Assembly: GCA_947643245.1 (NCBI GenBank)
Contig: CANRVI010000004.1
Span: forward strand, 1 to 38,960
Reading direction: 5' to 3'
Length of the DNA: 38,960 nucleotides
Source of the DNA: an uncultured Clostridia bacterium
Lineage (GTDB): Bacteria > Bacillota > Clostridia > Oscillospirales > CAG-272
Positions 37,285 through 38,960 of this stretch are shown here, piece after piece. Each line of letters starts with the position of its first letter. Positions within the stretch are counted from its first letter, which is position 1. Under the pieces are notes generated by a model, which made no database searches, was not told the origin of the DNA, and saw only the letters and a list, made by a program, of their open reading frames with translations. Made by a program: the position numbers and the translations under genes.

Positions 37285-37589
37285 TGATTTGCATTCTCTT
37301 CTTCAAAAAGGAGAATCTCCCGCGCCAGTAAGTCCAATACATCATCTGGAATACTAAGCTCCAAGTTTTTTTGGAATCGGCCAGCTTTCCTCGCCTTTTG
37401 AAAGCAGCCGCTTCGCTTACACACATAGGCGCCTCTGCCGCTCAGTTTTCCAGTAAAGTCCAAAGCTACCTCTCCTTCCGGACTACGTACCACCCGGAGC
37501 AAATCCTTTTTAGGAAAGGATTCTCCACAGCCGAGACATCGGCGCAAGGGTGTTTTTCTGGGCTTCGGCCCTTTTTTTGTATTGCTCAT
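37281..37589 (-). CDS. YlxR/RnpM family protein
   Basis: KTPLRRCLGCGESFPKKDLLRVVRSPEGEVALDFTGKLSGRGAYVCKRSGCFQKARK. Confidence 0.92.
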   Translation of the reverse strand: MSNTKKGPKPRKTPLRRCLGCGESFPKKDLLRVVRSPEGEVALDFTGKLSGRGAYVCKRSGCFQKARKAGRFQKNLELSIPDDVLDLLAREILLFEEENANQ

Positions 37590-37616
37590 ATATACCCTTT
37601 CAAAAAGGGAACACTG

Positions 37617-38642
37617 TTATCTTCCCTTGATATCAATTTTATAGCCAGTAAGCCGTGCCGCCAAGCGCGCGTTCTGCCCTTCCTTGCCAATTGCCAGTGA
37701 CAACTGATCGCTGGCCACAGTAACAATGGCGCTGCGCTCACCATCCAGTTCAACATCCAGTACTTGAGCTGGAGAAAGCGCCGCGGCAATATACTTTTCC
37801 GGGGTTTCGGAATACTCGATTACATCAATCTTTTCTCCGCGCAGCTCGTCAACAATTTCACCGATTCTGCGTCCGCGCTCTCCGATACACGCGCCTACCG
37901 GATCCACATCTGCATCTCTAGAGTATACGGCCAGCTTAGACCGACTGCCTGCCTCTCTGGCGACCCCTTCGATGATTACCACACCATCCTGAATTTCCGG
38001 GATTTCCATTTCAAACAGCCGCTTCACCAGATTGGGATGAGTTCTGGAAAGCGTAACCATAGGGCCGGTCTGACTGTCCCGACGCACTTCGGTAACGAAT
38101 ACTTTGATTCGATCCCCTACTGCAAAGCTCTCTCCCGGAATCTGCTCGCCCTGTACAAGCACTGCTTCACTGGTACCGGTGTCGATTACAATGTCACCAC
38201 TGGCGTCCGCCGCTTTGGTGACCACAGCGCTGATCACTTCCTCGCGCTTTTTCTCATATTCCCGAAGCATGCTGCTGCGTTCTGCTTCTCGAATTCCCTG
38301 AATAATCACCTGCTTTGCAGTCTGGGCGCTGAGCCGACCGAAATTTTTCGTCTTTACTTCCTTTTCCACAACACCGCCAAGGGTATACCGTCTGCTGATG
38401 CTTTTGGCATCCTCCAGGGAAATCTGTGTTGCAGGATCCTCTACCATTTCCACGATATCCTTGCATTCATAGACACGCACGTCCTTTTTTTCCGGATCAA
38501 TGGTTACGCGCACATTTCCGGTGCCATATTCTTTTTTAAAGGCGCTGATCAGGGCGGCTTCCACTTTTTCGATCATATATTCTTTCGGGATTCCCTTGGA
38601 TTTCTCCAAAAGCTCCAGAGCGGTGAAGAATTCTGCATTCAT
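37617..38642 (-). CDS. nusA: Transcription termination/antitermination protein NusA
   Basis: MNAEFFTALELLEKSKGIPKEYMIEKVEAALISAFKKEYG; S1/KH region GACIGERGRRIGEIVDELRGEKIDVIEY; LSLAIGKEGQNARLAARLTGYKIDI. Confidence 0.97.
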   Translation of the reverse strand: MNAEFFTALELLEKSKGIPKEYMIEKVEAALISAFKKEYGTGNVRVTIDPEKKDVRVYECKDIVEMVEDPATQISLEDAKSISRRYTLGGVVEKEVKTKNFGRLSAQTAKQVIIQGIREAERSSMLREYEKKREEVISAVVTKAADASGDIVIDTGTSEAVLVQGEQIPGESFAVGDRIKVFVTEVRRDSQTGPMVTLSRTHPNLVKRLFEMEIPEIQDGVVIIEGVAREAGSRSKLAVYSRDADVDPVGACIGERGRRIGEIVDELRGEKIDVIEYSETPEKYIAAALSPAQVLDVELDGERSAIVTVASDQLSLAIGKEGQNARLAARLTGYKIDIKGR

Positions 38643-38692
38643 TTTCAGTTTCCAAGCCTTTCTCTTAGTTAGTATATGAAGCTTTCCGTATT

Positions 38693-38960
38693 TTACCACG
38701 CAAATATAGTGGTGACCTTTGCCCACTGCTGATTTTCCAGAGTGATGCTTTCGTCCCCCATTGCAATGGTGATAGTATTTTCATCTGCGGCAGCCAGGTT
38801 GCCTACCAACTTTTTCTGACCATTCAAAGGCGCATATAGGCGCACCTCCACCTGCTCGCCTAAGCATTTTTGAAAATGCTCTGGTCTGGACAGAGTACGT
38901 TCTACTCCGGGAGAGGACACCTCCAACCGATAGGAATTTTCAATCGGGTCTGCTTCATCA
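38693..38960 (-). CDS. rimP: Ribosome maturation factor RimP, partial, N-terminus outside the window
   Basis: DEADPIENSYRLEVSSPGVERTLSRPEHFQKCLGEQVEVRLY; upstream of nusA. Confidence 0.93.
   Translation of the reverse strand, partial: DEADPIENSYRLEVSSPGVERTLSRPEHFQKCLGEQVEVRLYAPLNGQKKLVGNLAAADENTITIAMGDESITLENQQWAKVTTIFAW

Noticed and set aside
36397-37287. 296-aa plus-strand ORF
   Set aside because: Antisense to infB/ylxQ; Phe/Cys/Ser-rich composition is a by-product of the Ala/Lys/Glu-rich IF-2 linker.
1-38960. CRISPR array, prophage, transposase, toxin-antitoxin or restriction system
   Set aside because: No regularly spaced repeats and no recognisable cas, integrase, transposase or defence proteins among the ORFs.

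Overview
Chromosomal window from an anaerobic, Clostridia-like Firmicute, mostly core and housekeeping genes plus some accessory carbohydrate genes. From left to right: partial tRNA-Thr; BNR/sialidase-like protein; ECF-type S component; a three-gene ABC/DUF1854-like/ABC operon; RpiB-family isomerase; a minus-strand cell-envelope block (unknown membrane protein, greA, S41 peptidase, M23 peptidase, ftsX, ftsE, CdaR/PucR-like regulator); rsmE; tRNA-Gln; decayed GNAT remnant; cupin; patatin; multiply frameshifted pyridoxamine-oxidase-like pseudogene; GH127/DUF1680-like protein; PHP phosphoesterase; alpha/beta hydrolase; asd; secreted cohesin-like/dockerin protein; nrdD with a C-terminal glutaredoxin-like fusion followed by trxB; HAD hydrolase; RNase P RNA (minus strand); YitT-family protein; DUF4091/GH123-like protein; gpmI; and the infB-ylxQ-ylxR-nusA-rimP block (rimP runs off the end). 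The most interesting items are the NrdD-redoxin fusion next to trxB with two NrdR-box-like palindromes upstream, the zinc-ribbon ABC/DUF1854 operon, the two gene remnants, and the rnpB promoter embedded in the 3' end of yitT. No CRISPR array, prophage, transposase or obvious defence island was seen. All family calls come from reading motifs by eye; no database search was run.
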